Below, piece by piece: positions 37,656 to 46,082 of a stretch of DNA of 64,000 nucleotides. Source of the stretch: Fuerstiella sp. (GTDB lineage: Bacteria > Planctomycetota > Planctomycetia > Planctomycetales > Planctomycetaceae). How positions within the stretch are numbered: position 1 is the first letter of the stretch; each line of letters starts with the position of its first letter. The translations under genes were made by a program, and so were the position numbers. The DNA lies in contig JALHMY010000005.1 of assembly GCA_022843805.1 (NCBI GenBank), positions 1 to 64,000 on the forward strand, given 5' to 3'. The notes under the pieces were generated by a model. That model worked only from the letters and a program-made list of their open reading frames with translations, was not told the origin of the DNA and ran no database searches.

Positions 37656-37691
37656 GAATCGCAGAGCATCACTCGGAGAGTGATGACTACT
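37656..37691 (-). repeat. solitary copy of the 36-base palindromic module
   Basis: The module found inside repeat copies A and B stands here alone and in inverted orientation, with unrelated flanks. Its core is atcactcggagagtgat. It is absent from repeat copy C. This shows that the module moves independently of the larger repeat. Confidence 0.75.
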
Positions 37692-37734
37692 TTGGTCAGC
37701 ACGACATGTGCGAGGCTTCGAGCATGCAAGTGTG

Positions 37735-37850
37735 ATGACGATTGCCGGCGTGAGTGTTGTGGTGGGGCAGGCTCTGGTGGCTGCCTTTGGCGACAGCAGC
37801 CGATTCAGGTTTGGTGATGCAGCCGCCGGCGATCCGGGACTGGCAACCCG
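37735..37850 (+). pseudogene. C-terminal fragment of an IS110/IS116-type transposase
   Basis: The frame reads MTIAGVSVVVGQALVAAFGD then SSRFRFGDAAAGDPGLATR, matching the helix-hairpin-helix-like end domain (Transposase_20) of IS110-family transposases (usual pattern IPGVGxVTAxALVAxIGDxxRF). The N-terminal catalytic part is missing here and no element ends are visible. The surrounding gap 35910-37869 holds no intact gene. Confidence 0.6.
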
Positions 37851-37869
37851 ACCCGTTAATCCATTTCGC

Positions 37870-38817
37870 CTAAACGAAGAAGAACGTGGATTCGGCGGTT
37901 GTACACAGCAGTTTCGTGCGTTCTTCCTTTGTCACGAAATCAATGTGATCCCGGATTAGTGAAATGGACGACCGGTAGGTGCTTTTTCCGTCGATCTGGT
38001 ATGGGCAGTCGCTCGCCCACATCAGACGATCGGCACCATAAGCGTCGAACAACTGCCGGATCATCGGCACGAGCTCTTCGTGAGGTGGCTGTTTTTTGCC
38101 AAGCGCGTAGTAGGCTGAAATCTTGACCTTCACCAGCCTGTGTTTTGCAAGATCACACAAACTCTTCAGCTCGGCCGGTTTCACTTCTCCCGTGACGCCA
38201 ATCCGGGCGAAGTGATCGATCACTACGGGCGTTTCGGGAAAGCGAGTGCACATCGCGCCGACTTCCGCCAGGTTTTCCGGATTGATCAGGCAGCACATCG
38301 GCTGTCGGGTTGTTGCCGCAGTCTTCCACATCTGCTGCATTCCGGCGGTACCCAGCCAGTCTCCTTTGGTGATGCCTGGATTAATTCGAAATCCGGTGAC
38401 ACCCTGCTTCAGAAGAGCCTTCATCTGCTTTTCGGTATCGCTGCGGGCATCATCAATCATGCCGACAATTCGGAACTTTTCCGGATGCCTCTGCCACGCA
38501 TCAATCAGATAGGAATTGTCCCAGCCATGATAGGGCCAGTGCTGAATCAGCACAACTCGGCCAACACCTTCCGGTGTGGCAACGGCCATCAGCTCTTCGT
38601 CAGTAAAACTGTGCGGAGCCAGCTGGTCAGGTGTAACGGTCTCACGCAGTTTGAATTTGCTGGTATCCGGAGTCCAGATGTGCGAATGAGCGTCAATCCA
38701 GGGAGTATCAGAACCGGATGTCGGAGCCATCGCCTGGGCCTGTGAACTGAGGACTGCGGAGGCGAGCATACCGGAGCCCGCCACAAGGGCTTCACGTCGA
38801 TTCAACTTTATCTGCAT
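37870..38817 (-). CDS. Tat-exported amidohydrolase (amidohydrolase 2 family)
   Basis: 315 residues. The N-terminus carries NRREALVAGSG, a twin-arginine-like signal, with a cleavage region near SQAQA. The mature TIM-barrel enzyme has DAHSHIW (metal His pair, near residue 42), VIDHFARIG near residue 195 and the late WASDCPY near 267. The family hydrolyses lactones or decarboxylates aromatic acids; many planctomycete members are uncharacterised. It follows the VOC gene on the same strand with a gap of about 30 bases, so cotranscription is likely. Substrate unknown. Confidence 0.87.
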   Translation of the reverse strand: MQIKLNRREALVAGSGMLASAVLSSQAQAMAPTSGSDTPWIDAHSHIWTPDTSKFKLRETVTPDQLAPHSFTDEELMAVATPEGVGRVVLIQHWPYHGWDNSYLIDAWQRHPEKFRIVGMIDDARSDTEKQMKALLKQGVTGFRINPGITKGDWLGTAGMQQMWKTAATTRQPMCCLINPENLAEVGAMCTRFPETPVVIDHFARIGVTGEVKPAELKSLCDLAKHRLVKVKISAYYALGKKQPPHEELVPMIRQLFDAYGADRLMWASDCPYQIDGKSTYRSSISLIRDHIDFVTKEERTKLLCTTAESTFFFV

Positions 38818-38845
38818 GAATGTTTCTCCTGATCAGGACCAGACC

Positions 38846-39232
38846 CTAAATCATAGGTGTTTGCCGCTGAACGAACTGCAGCGGCACGCCCCACGGATCA
38901 CGCAGCATAGCAAAACTGTCGCCGGTGGGCAGGGTATGAACATCAGCAACAATGGTTGCCCCTGCCTTTGTCAGACGCTTTACGTCGCCAGCCAGGTCCG
39001 ACGACACGAAGGCCAGATGCACGGCTGGAGGCTGAACCTCGGGAAAATTCAGGCATTCCGCTTCGCGGTTTCCATAGATTTCCAGCATCACGGTACCGCT
39101 GTCGTCTGCAAGAAAATGAGCGAACGGAGGTTCGATAAACCGACGACGTACCGTGAGGCCCAGATGTTCCACGTACCAGCGAGCCATATTCAGCGGGTCA
39201 GGCACATTAAACGCAAGGTGTTCAATTTTCAT
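38846..39232 (-). CDS. VOC (glyoxalase-like) metalloprotein
   Basis: 128 residues from MKIEHLAFNVPDPLNMARWY; an upstream extension to 39388 lies in the duplicated DNA and is not coding. It has the beta-alpha-beta-beta-beta fold pattern with a His/Glu metal site (EHLAFNV, HLAFVSSD, RDPWGVPLQFV). Such proteins are lyases, dioxygenases or resistance proteins. It lies between the duplicated thioredoxin gene and the amidohydrolase. Function cannot be specified. Confidence 0.88.
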   Translation of the reverse strand: MKIEHLAFNVPDPLNMARWYVEHLGLTVRRRFIEPPFAHFLADDSGTVMLEIYGNREAECLNFPEVQPPAVHLAFVSSDLAGDVKRLTKAGATIVADVHTLPTGDSFAMLRDPWGVPLQFVQRQTPMI

Positions 39233-39240
39233 TCGACACG

Positions 39241-39865
39241 GACCTGATGAAGAAGTAGCGTTCCCTGACCCTGAATCACAAAAGCTGTTTCCCGGGAGGG
39301 TCCCCGGCGTGTCCTGCCATAGCCTTTTCCCTGAGATACTCATTCCAGCGATCGATGCCGGCGTCAATAAACTGCAGAAACTCCTCACCGCCGCTCTTAT
39401 CCAGCCCTTTGAAACGGGCGATCACGTTCTTTCCATCCGGAGTGGCCACGGCGTAGCTGGGAAGAATGGGATCCTCAAACCATTCGACCTGCAAATTCCT
39501 GTTCAGTTCGAGCAGTTCGTTTCTGAAATTTGTGTCACGAATGTGCGGGATTTCATCGGTGTACAATTGCACCTGGATAAGCTTCGAAAGTTTTTCGTGA
39601 ATTAATGGACTCGACAATACAGTGGCTTCCATTCTTCGGCAATTGATACAGTTGATTCCCGTGAAGGCGATAAATAATAGTTTTTTCTGCTCCGACGCCT
39701 GAGCTACGGCGACGCGGAAGTCAAGCAGATGCTCGGGTTTTGAAGGAGGGGCAAAGGCATGAATCTGCCGCCAGAGCCAGCTGCTGGGAGCGACATCACT
39801 AAGGACTCCCACACCGATGTAACCACCCAGACACAAAAGGAGCATGGCAAACAGACAGCTCCACT
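39241..39865 (-). repeat. tandem duplication, downstream copy (DsbD 3' end)
   Basis: This stretch closely matches 39894-40521 in the same orientation, offset about 653 bases. The copied unit spans the last part of dsbD (final membrane helix plus thioredoxin domain) and a short piece after its stop codon. The shared tctcctgatcaggacc near the edges also appears at 38822. Confidence 0.85.
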
Positions 39866-39881
39866 TTAACTGCATGACCAT
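39276..39881 (-). CDS. membrane-anchored thioredoxin domain, duplicate of the DsbD C-terminus
   Basis: 201 residues. One N-terminal membrane helix (FAMLLLCLGGYIGVG) precedes a thioredoxin domain with the redox motif INCINCRRMEA. It aligns with the last 200 residues of the neighbouring DsbD with only scattered changes (CVNC to CINC, and GVNC to GINC). It starts at MVMQLKWSCLF, a sequence not in DsbD, so the partial copy gained its own start. The reading frame is intact throughout, which suggests it is expressed. Probably a periplasmic disulfide reductase or electron acceptor. Confidence 0.9.
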   Translation of the reverse strand: MVMQLKWSCLFAMLLLCLGGYIGVGVLSDVAPSSWLWRQIHAFAPPSKPEHLLDFRVAVAQASEQKKLLFIAFTGINCINCRRMEATVLSSPLIHEKLSKLIQVQLYTDEIPHIRDTNFRNELLELNRNLQVEWFEDPILPSYAVATPDGKNVIARFKGLDKSGGEEFLQFIDAGIDRWNEYLREKAMAGHAGDPPGKQLL

Positions 39882-39893
39882 ATCTCCTGATCA

Positions 39894-40521
39894 GGACCTG
39901 ATGAAGAAGTAGCGTTGCCTGACCCTGAATCACAAAAGCTGTTTCCCGGGAGGGTCCCCGCCGTGTCCTGCCACAGCCTTTTCCCTGAGATACTCATTCC
40001 AGCGATCGATGCCAGCGTCAATAAACTGCAGGAACTCCTCACCGCCGCTCTTATCCAGCCCTTTAAAACGGTTGATTACGTTTTTGCCGTCCGGAGTGAC
40101 CACGGCATAGCCAGGAAGTGTGACGTCGCCAAACCACTCCGCCTGCAGATTCCTGTTCAGTTCGAGCAGTTCGTTTCTGAGATTTGCATCCCGAATGCCT
40201 GGGACTTCATCGGTGTACAACTGCACCTGAACAAACTTGGAAAGCTTTTCGTGAATGAAAGGACTCGACAACACAGTGGCTTCCATTCTTCGGCAATTCA
40301 CACAGTTGACCCCCGTGAAGTCGATAAACAACAGTTTCTGCTGCTCCGTCGCCTGAGCCACGGCGACACGGAAATCAAGCAGACTTTCGGGTTTTGGTTT
40401 TGAAGGAGGAGCAAAGGCATGGATCTGCTGCCAGAGCCAGCCGTTGGGTGCCACATCACTAAAGACCCCCGCACCGATGTAACCACCCAGACACAGAAAC
40501 AATATCGCAAACAGACAGCGA
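39894..40521 (-). repeat. tandem duplication, dsbD copy
   Basis: The homologous arm of the repeat described at 39241-39865. It covers the dsbD stop codon, the thioredoxin domain and the last membrane segment. Confidence 0.85.
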
Positions 40522-42530
40522 ACCGCAGAGATCCCTTCCGCCGGCATGTCGTGAGCCATTCGAAACATGTTCAGCAGGTACAGGCCTGTCACAATCGCGA
40601 TCACAATCCAGCCGATCAGAAATGACTGAGTATCCAGCAGATTGGGCAGCCTGTCCGGACTGAAGCCAATGTCCGCAACGCTCAGAAATTTGAGTACCAG
40701 GGCCAGTTCCACCAGTCCCATGGTGACTTTGACTGTGTTCATCCAGCCGCCGCTTTTGGGCAGTTTCTTCAGCATTGATGGGAACAGTGCCAGGATAAAG
40801 AATGGCGATGCAAACGCGGATGAAAAGGCGAGCATTCCAATGATGGGCCATAAGCGATCGCCTTTAGCCGCAAGCACCAGCAGTGCTCCGACGAAGGCAA
40901 ATGTGCAGGTGAACGACACCAGTGTAAAGGTCAGTGCCATAAAGAGGGTACCCACAACTCCACCGGCAGATTCCCGCTTTGATGACCATGTCAGCAGCCA
41001 TGATGGCATTCGCAGTTCAAACATCCCCATCAGCATGAGGCTAAAGGCCATAAACAATCCGGCAAAAATCAGATTCAGCCAGCGATTGCTGGCAAACTCA
41101 TTCAGCTTTGTGGGACCGTAGGCGATGGCGACCAGTAAACCCAGAATCGTAAATGTGCCCACGATCCCAAGACAGTACACGATGGCCAGTCCAACCGGGT
41201 TTCCCGCCTTCTTCTCTGACTGCTTCAGAAAGAATGCCACGGTGACGGGGACCATAGGAAACACACAAGGGGTCAGCAGTGCGAGAAATCCCGCGCTCAT
41301 TGCTGTGATGATGAATGCGAACAATCCTTCGCCCGCAATGTCCTGGGATTCGGCGTCCGATTCCAGGTCGACAGCTATCTGCCCACCTGACGATTCTTCT
41401 GCCGATCCCCGGGAACCGGGCACGCTGTCCGCGCCTGTCAGCTGCGGAGCGCCAGAGGCTGCAGTGAACTTCACGGTTGTCGGATTGGTGCAGGAACCGT
41501 CATTACACAACTGAAAAGTGATTGCCCCGGCGACACGGGCGGTATCGCTCGTCATCTTAAACTGACGAGTCCAGGTAATCGCATCGAAATGAACTCGCTG
41601 AATGATGTCGTCAAGCGGCTTTTCAATCGTGGGTTCAGCAGATGGCTTAAAACCTGCTTCAACTGCTTCCAGTCCGGTTGTTTCAGTGAAGTCAATCTGT
41701 GTTGGAATGCCAGCCATGTCCGGATCCTGATCGATGGCAAACGTATGCCATGGCTGTTCGATGTCAGCACGAACCTGGAATGTGACCAGATCGCCTGCTT
41801 TTGCGTTTTCCGGTACAAATGACAGAGTGTATTTGACGGGAGCCGGTTTTTTGTTCTGTCCATATCCGATCTCAGGCACGATGACGACAGACCATCGACT
41901 TTTTCCTGCCCCCGATGCCGGTTCTGAAGCCGCGGAACCTTCAGTTTGAGAATGGCCAGGGGAAGTTGCATCGGCAGGTGGGGCGGAGGTCAGCGTCGCA
42001 GTAAAACGACGAGGAGGAATCAGGGGCTTGCAAACACCTTCAGTGCCGCCTTCACCGGTGCTGCAGAACTGCCCCGACATCTCACCCTTCACTGTCAGAT
42101 CCGCCGGAATCTGATCTGTCGTGCACTGTAGTTTCAGAGACCAGGTCACTTCTTTGAAGAACTTTTCGTACGGCTTGTTCAGGTCCGGATCATGGCCGGT
42201 TTTGGGTTCCCGATCGGCCTGCCATGCATCAGAAAGAGGTTTCATCGGTCCTGCATCGGTAAGCCGGATCGCAGTCGGACCGGCGACCTTCGGATCCATG
42301 GACGAAATATAATACTGATCCGGAAGAATCACGCGGACCCGCAGTTCAACGGTTTTTGCGTCAACAGGCCTCAGTTCGGCCTTTACGTCGATGTCCGCAT
42401 TATCATTGCCCTTGATGCCGAAATCCCGCACGTCAAACAAGGGTTTGGTCTGTTTCTGGCCATAAGCCGGCACCAAATTTCCGGGAAGGGCAATCAGCAG
42501 CAAAACTGCCAGACTGGATCGAATTGACAT
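39930..42530 (-). CDS. dsbD: thiol:disulfide interchange protein DsbD, with two N-terminal domains
   Basis: 866 residues. A signal peptide is followed by two DsbD-alpha-like periplasmic domains (about residues 25-190 and 230-385), a polytopic electron-transfer part (about 405-695; cysteines in LLTPCVFPM and SFTCTFAFVG) and a C-terminal thioredoxin domain with NCVNCRRMEA near residue 740. It moves electrons from cytoplasmic thioredoxin to periplasmic thiol pathways. A longer start at 42650 is less likely because a signal peptide begins at MSIRSSLAVLL (ATG at 42530). The double N-terminal domain and the duplicated tail make it unusual. Confidence 0.93.
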   Translation of the reverse strand: MSIRSSLAVLLLIALPGNLVPAYGQKQTKPLFDVRDFGIKGNDNADIDVKAELRPVDAKTVELRVRVILPDQYYISSMDPKVAGPTAIRLTDAGPMKPLSDAWQADREPKTGHDPDLNKPYEKFFKEVTWSLKLQCTTDQIPADLTVKGEMSGQFCSTGEGGTEGVCKPLIPPRRFTATLTSAPPADATSPGHSQTEGSAASEPASGAGKSRWSVVIVPEIGYGQNKKPAPVKYTLSFVPENAKAGDLVTFQVRADIEQPWHTFAIDQDPDMAGIPTQIDFTETTGLEAVEAGFKPSAEPTIEKPLDDIIQRVHFDAITWTRQFKMTSDTARVAGAITFQLCNDGSCTNPTTVKFTAASGAPQLTGADSVPGSRGSAEESSGGQIAVDLESDAESQDIAGEGLFAFIITAMSAGFLALLTPCVFPMVPVTVAFFLKQSEKKAGNPVGLAIVYCLGIVGTFTILGLLVAIAYGPTKLNEFASNRWLNLIFAGLFMAFSLMLMGMFELRMPSWLLTWSSKRESAGGVVGTLFMALTFTLVSFTCTFAFVGALLVLAAKGDRLWPIIGMLAFSSAFASPFFILALFPSMLKKLPKSGGWMNTVKVTMGLVELALVLKFLSVADIGFSPDRLPNLLDTQSFLIGWIVIAIVTGLYLLNMFRMAHDMPAEGISAVRCLFAILFLCLGGYIGAGVFSDVAPNGWLWQQIHAFAPPSKPKPESLLDFRVAVAQATEQQKLLFIDFTGVNCVNCRRMEATVLSSPFIHEKLSKFVQVQLYTDEVPGIRDANLRNELLELNRNLQAEWFGDVTLPGYAVVTPDGKNVINRFKGLDKSGGEEFLQFIDAGIDRWNEYLREKAVAGHGGDPPGKQLL

Positions 42531-42721
42531 GGCCATAACTTTCCAGAGAAGCGGTCGATCGGCAATTGCCCAGACCGAAATGTCTGTGCTGCACGGTCGA
42601 GACATCTCGCACACCGTCTGATCATACGAAGAACGCCGGGAAATTCGCAAAAACCAATTTCCAGACTGGTTTCAATCTCAGAAACTTACTCGAAATCGGC
42701 GACTTTGGGAAAGTCCGGCCG

Positions 42722-43963
42722 TCAGCCCGGCTGCTTTCGGGCCGTCAACACGTCATATTCGCCGATCCGCTGACTTTCCACATTGACAAACAGCTGATTC
42801 ATTCGCGCCAGATGCCAGTCCGTTAATTTGGTCACCAGATGCACATATCCGCCCGGTCGGAGCCCATTTCGGGCGGCCTGAAGGAACAATTCCGAGATTC
42901 GAAAATCAGAATAATAGGGCGGATTGGTGAGTACAAGATCCCAGGAATTTGCTCCGGGGATCTCAGCTTCTGAAGACAGCATCACGTCGACTCGGTCGAT
43001 CTGATTTCGAGCGGCTGTCGCGGCCGCACACTGCACTGCTCGCGCATGACTGTCGATGGCCAGCACCCGGGCATTCGGAAATCCGATGGCCGCGGCCACC
43101 GCCACAGCACCGCTGCCGCATCCCAGATCCACGATACGTTTGGGGCCATCCGCCTGGCCATCTGCTTTTCCGCCTGCACTTGTCGTTCGCTGCTGTGCCA
43201 TTTCCAGCGAATGAATCAGCGCACGAGCACCTCCGTCGACTCGACGGTGGCTGAACACTCCCGGCAGGCTTTCGACATAGACCAGTTGTTCTCGAAATCG
43301 AAAGGCAAATACGGCTCGAAAATCCTTGACTTTCTTTAGTTCGCTTTGCTTCCTCGCCACATAGACGACACCATGAGCAGAACTGCAAACCGTTGTTTTG
43401 TCGAACAGCTCTCTCAGTCGTTCGTGCAGCCACTTATCTTTGGGGTTGTTGGTGGAAACGATCAGTCGCCCGCCAGTACGAAGTCTCTGATGGGCAGCCT
43501 GCAGCAGCTCCTGTGTCTGTTCAGCAGTGCCCATCGCGTTTGTGGGGAAGGCTATGCTGTCGAATTCGCCGCATGGAGGTTCCGCATCACAGATCAATCG
43601 CAGCACCGAACCTTCCGTCGTTGTGCCCTGAAAGGCGAAGGACGTGTCATGTGTCGAAGGGTTTGGTGTACCTTCAGGCAACCGGGACGGCGGTTCCACA
43701 GCCACACATTCCGGATGAAAGTGCTGCAGCGTTTTCAGGAAGAAATGTTCGGGAGTATAAAACGTGTAATTCAGTTCCGGACGTACGGACCGTAAGCCTG
43801 TTGCCAGAGTTGTGCCGTTCAGCAGGATGACCAGTACTTCAGGTCCCAGTAACTCACCGCTCGCTTCCATAATCAGTCGATCGGAGACCGCTTTCATGGA
43901 GGGAGTTTCAGAATCTTCAATGGCCCGGCTGGAACGGGATTTTCGCGAACGAATCATTTTCAA
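42722..43963 (-). CDS. class I SAM-dependent methyltransferase, RsmC/RlmG-like
   Basis: 413 residues. An N-terminal pseudo-methyltransferase domain (about residues 25-225) precedes the catalytic domain, with motif I VDLGCGSGAVAVAAA near residue 276 and motif IV VLTNPPYY near 346, the NPPY that marks N-directed methylation. The two-domain architecture is that of RsmC/RlmG rRNA guanine-N2 methyltransferases. Target residue not identified. It is about 190 bases upstream of dsbD on the same strand. Downstream of the DUF262 gene there is a 100-base gap. Confidence 0.88.
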   Translation of the reverse strand: MKMIRSRKSRSSRAIEDSETPSMKAVSDRLIMEASGELLGPEVLVILLNGTTLATGLRSVRPELNYTFYTPEHFFLKTLQHFHPECVAVEPPSRLPEGTPNPSTHDTSFAFQGTTTEGSVLRLICDAEPPCGEFDSIAFPTNAMGTAEQTQELLQAAHQRLRTGGRLIVSTNNPKDKWLHERLRELFDKTTVCSSAHGVVYVARKQSELKKVKDFRAVFAFRFREQLVYVESLPGVFSHRRVDGGARALIHSLEMAQQRTTSAGGKADGQADGPKRIVDLGCGSGAVAVAAAIGFPNARVLAIDSHARAVQCAAATAARNQIDRVDVMLSSEAEIPGANSWDLVLTNPPYYSDFRISELFLQAARNGLRPGGYVHLVTKLTDWHLARMNQLFVNVESQRIGEYDVLTARKQPG

Positions 43964-44063
43964 AGGGAATCCGGGACAAATGTTCTCAGGTTTTTCGGGA
44001 GCAATACTCCATCATACGCTGTGGATGAAGCTGTGTGAATTACGTTCACGACTCCCTCCTGTG

Positions 44064-45806
44064 CTATTGATCGAAGTCTGATCTCCACAAATGCTGGGCC
44101 CGGGCTGCCAGCCACGCCTGACGGCGTTCAACCTGTGCGGCGTTCCACTCCTGTGGACATTCGTCGGCGATTTTCCTGGTCATCGCATATCGGCTGCCCG
44201 CAAATGCCTCCAGTTTTTCACTGATCAGTCCATTACCAGCCGAACGGTTTGCCCGAGGTTCCAATAGTGTCAGATTCCCAATTCGGTAAATCAGTTTGGA
44301 CCATTCCTGCTCGGGGACCATTGACATCCAGATCTCGGCAGGGTTCTCAGGAAAGATGTGCTCGATTGAAGAGGAATCGGTTTCCGGGTCAACATCCGTG
44401 CCAGACATGTCACTTTCAATTCGGCAAAGAATATACCTGGCCAGCTTTTTCCCTGGTCCGGAAGTACGAACCTCAAAGTTCTCAAAGTTCTGACGAAATA
44501 TCCTGTCTTCGACGTAAATTCCTTTCAGGATTCTAAAGGCGTCTCCAGGAGTAGCGGCCGAACCGTCGAGTATTGCTTTCGCGGTCTTATGGTAGACTGG
44601 CTCAAGCGCATTCGTATTCAGGTTACTGATTGTCGTAAATCGGAAAGTCAGAATATTGGCCAGTTTCAACATTCTGATGAAATCGTCCGGCTCAAATTTC
44701 TCCCATGCCGCGAACAGCATTGGCATGGTTTGCTGGCTGCGAAGTAGTATGCGTTCTCTGATGAGCGGTTTTGCGCTGGGCAGCTCGATCCAATACTCAT
44801 GTGCAGGGTCCGAGAGGGCCGCATAGAGTTCACAGCGGCCCTCAAGTGCGTCCATCAGTTCGAAAACGTGTTCGGGTGTTATTACTCTGTCCCGGACAAG
44901 CTTAAACAGTCGATTTGAACGCACTTTTTGCTGTTCGCACAAGAGGTGATAACGCAAAAAGTCAGGAATCGCCTCCTGAGATACGATTTGAATCAGGCGC
45001 AGCCAGCGTCTTTGAAGTGCCTCCAGATCCGCAGCCACCCGAGTTCGTGAAAATAAATAGTTCTTCAGCAAGTCAGTTGCTGAAAGTTCGAGGCCTCTGG
45101 CATTTAGTGTCTCAAAAACCGTGTACGCGTTCAGGTCATCATCTACTGTAATCAGGATGAAAAGCAGTCTTCGGGCAATCACCTCGTTAAGCAGATACGC
45201 CAGTTGTTCCCCGTTGTGTTTGTATTCATCAAGACTGTCGATCCGCTTCGAAAACCACTCAAAGCATTTCCACATCTGCCTGTTCGATTTCGGCATTCCT
45301 CGCGGATTCCTGGGTGTTTTCAGCTGTACCAGGTAGTCCTGATAGAAGGGGTCATCCGTTGAATTCAGGGTCAGCTTGCTGCTTTCAATCAGCGAAGCCG
45401 GGTCTTTTTCTCCGATGAAGCGTCCTCTGAGGCCAGCACTTCTCTGGAGATTACCTTCCTTATCAATGTTGGATTCGGCGAGTTGCCTGAGCTTTGCGAT
45501 AATCACAAGTGACAGGATGCTCAGCGTTGCCAGTCGTTGCTGACCATCAATCACAAGAAATTCACGATCTGTTCTTGCCTGCACAACAATGGCACCCATG
45601 TAATGTCGGCTGGCGGAATTCTCACGGAGTACCAGGATATCATTCCAAAGATCATCCCAGTGCTCTTCGTCCCAGGAATAGTCACGCTGGTATGGTGGCA
45701 CGGCATAGCGTTTTCCGTTTCCGACAAATTCCAGAAAATCAGGTGTCGCTGTCTTCAGCTGAATTGCTCTGTCAGCACGATATCCCGCCTCGGATGGATC
45801 ATTCAT
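44064..45806 (-). CDS. GmrSD-like protein (DUF262 + DUF1524), candidate modification-dependent restriction nuclease
   Basis: 580 residues in one chain. The DUF262 half has VPPYQRDYSW near residue 37 and FLVIDGQQRLATLSIL near 85, the DGQQR nucleotide-hydrolysis motif. The DUF1524 half has the His-Met-type nuclease motif SSIEHIFPENP near residue 478 and GNLTLLEPRANRSAGN near 508. GmrSD enzymes cut glucosylated-hydroxymethylcytosine phage DNA, and many single-chain relatives occur in defense islands. No other defense gene is adjacent. Substrate preference is unknown. Confidence 0.88.
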   Translation of the reverse strand: MNDPSEAGYRADRAIQLKTATPDFLEFVGNGKRYAVPPYQRDYSWDEEHWDDLWNDILVLRENSASRHYMGAIVVQARTDREFLVIDGQQRLATLSILSLVIIAKLRQLAESNIDKEGNLQRSAGLRGRFIGEKDPASLIESSKLTLNSTDDPFYQDYLVQLKTPRNPRGMPKSNRQMWKCFEWFSKRIDSLDEYKHNGEQLAYLLNEVIARRLLFILITVDDDLNAYTVFETLNARGLELSATDLLKNYLFSRTRVAADLEALQRRWLRLIQIVSQEAIPDFLRYHLLCEQQKVRSNRLFKLVRDRVITPEHVFELMDALEGRCELYAALSDPAHEYWIELPSAKPLIRERILLRSQQTMPMLFAAWEKFEPDDFIRMLKLANILTFRFTTISNLNTNALEPVYHKTAKAILDGSAATPGDAFRILKGIYVEDRIFRQNFENFEVRTSGPGKKLARYILCRIESDMSGTDVDPETDSSSIEHIFPENPAEIWMSMVPEQEWSKLIYRIGNLTLLEPRANRSAGNGLISEKLEAFAGSRYAMTRKIADECPQEWNAAQVERRQAWLAARAQHLWRSDFDQ

Positions 45807-46082
45807 CAGAATGGCCGTCCCTTTTCTTTGTGATTTGCGAAACGGGGCAATCGAGCCCCGAAAACAGGACGTTATCCATCCTTACGATGCCACCGAATAG
45901 TACTTCAGACCTTTAAGCTGATGTAGTCACCCGCAGACGTGATGATTTCCTTTGCTGACAGGTCTCGAAATCGAAATTGTTGGTTTCATGGAAAAAACGA
46001 CACACTTCGTGCATGATTCCGGTGTTCAGCCGAGCTCATCTCAGAGTCCGCGCGCAGCGACACGGTTTAAAGAACGATATCC

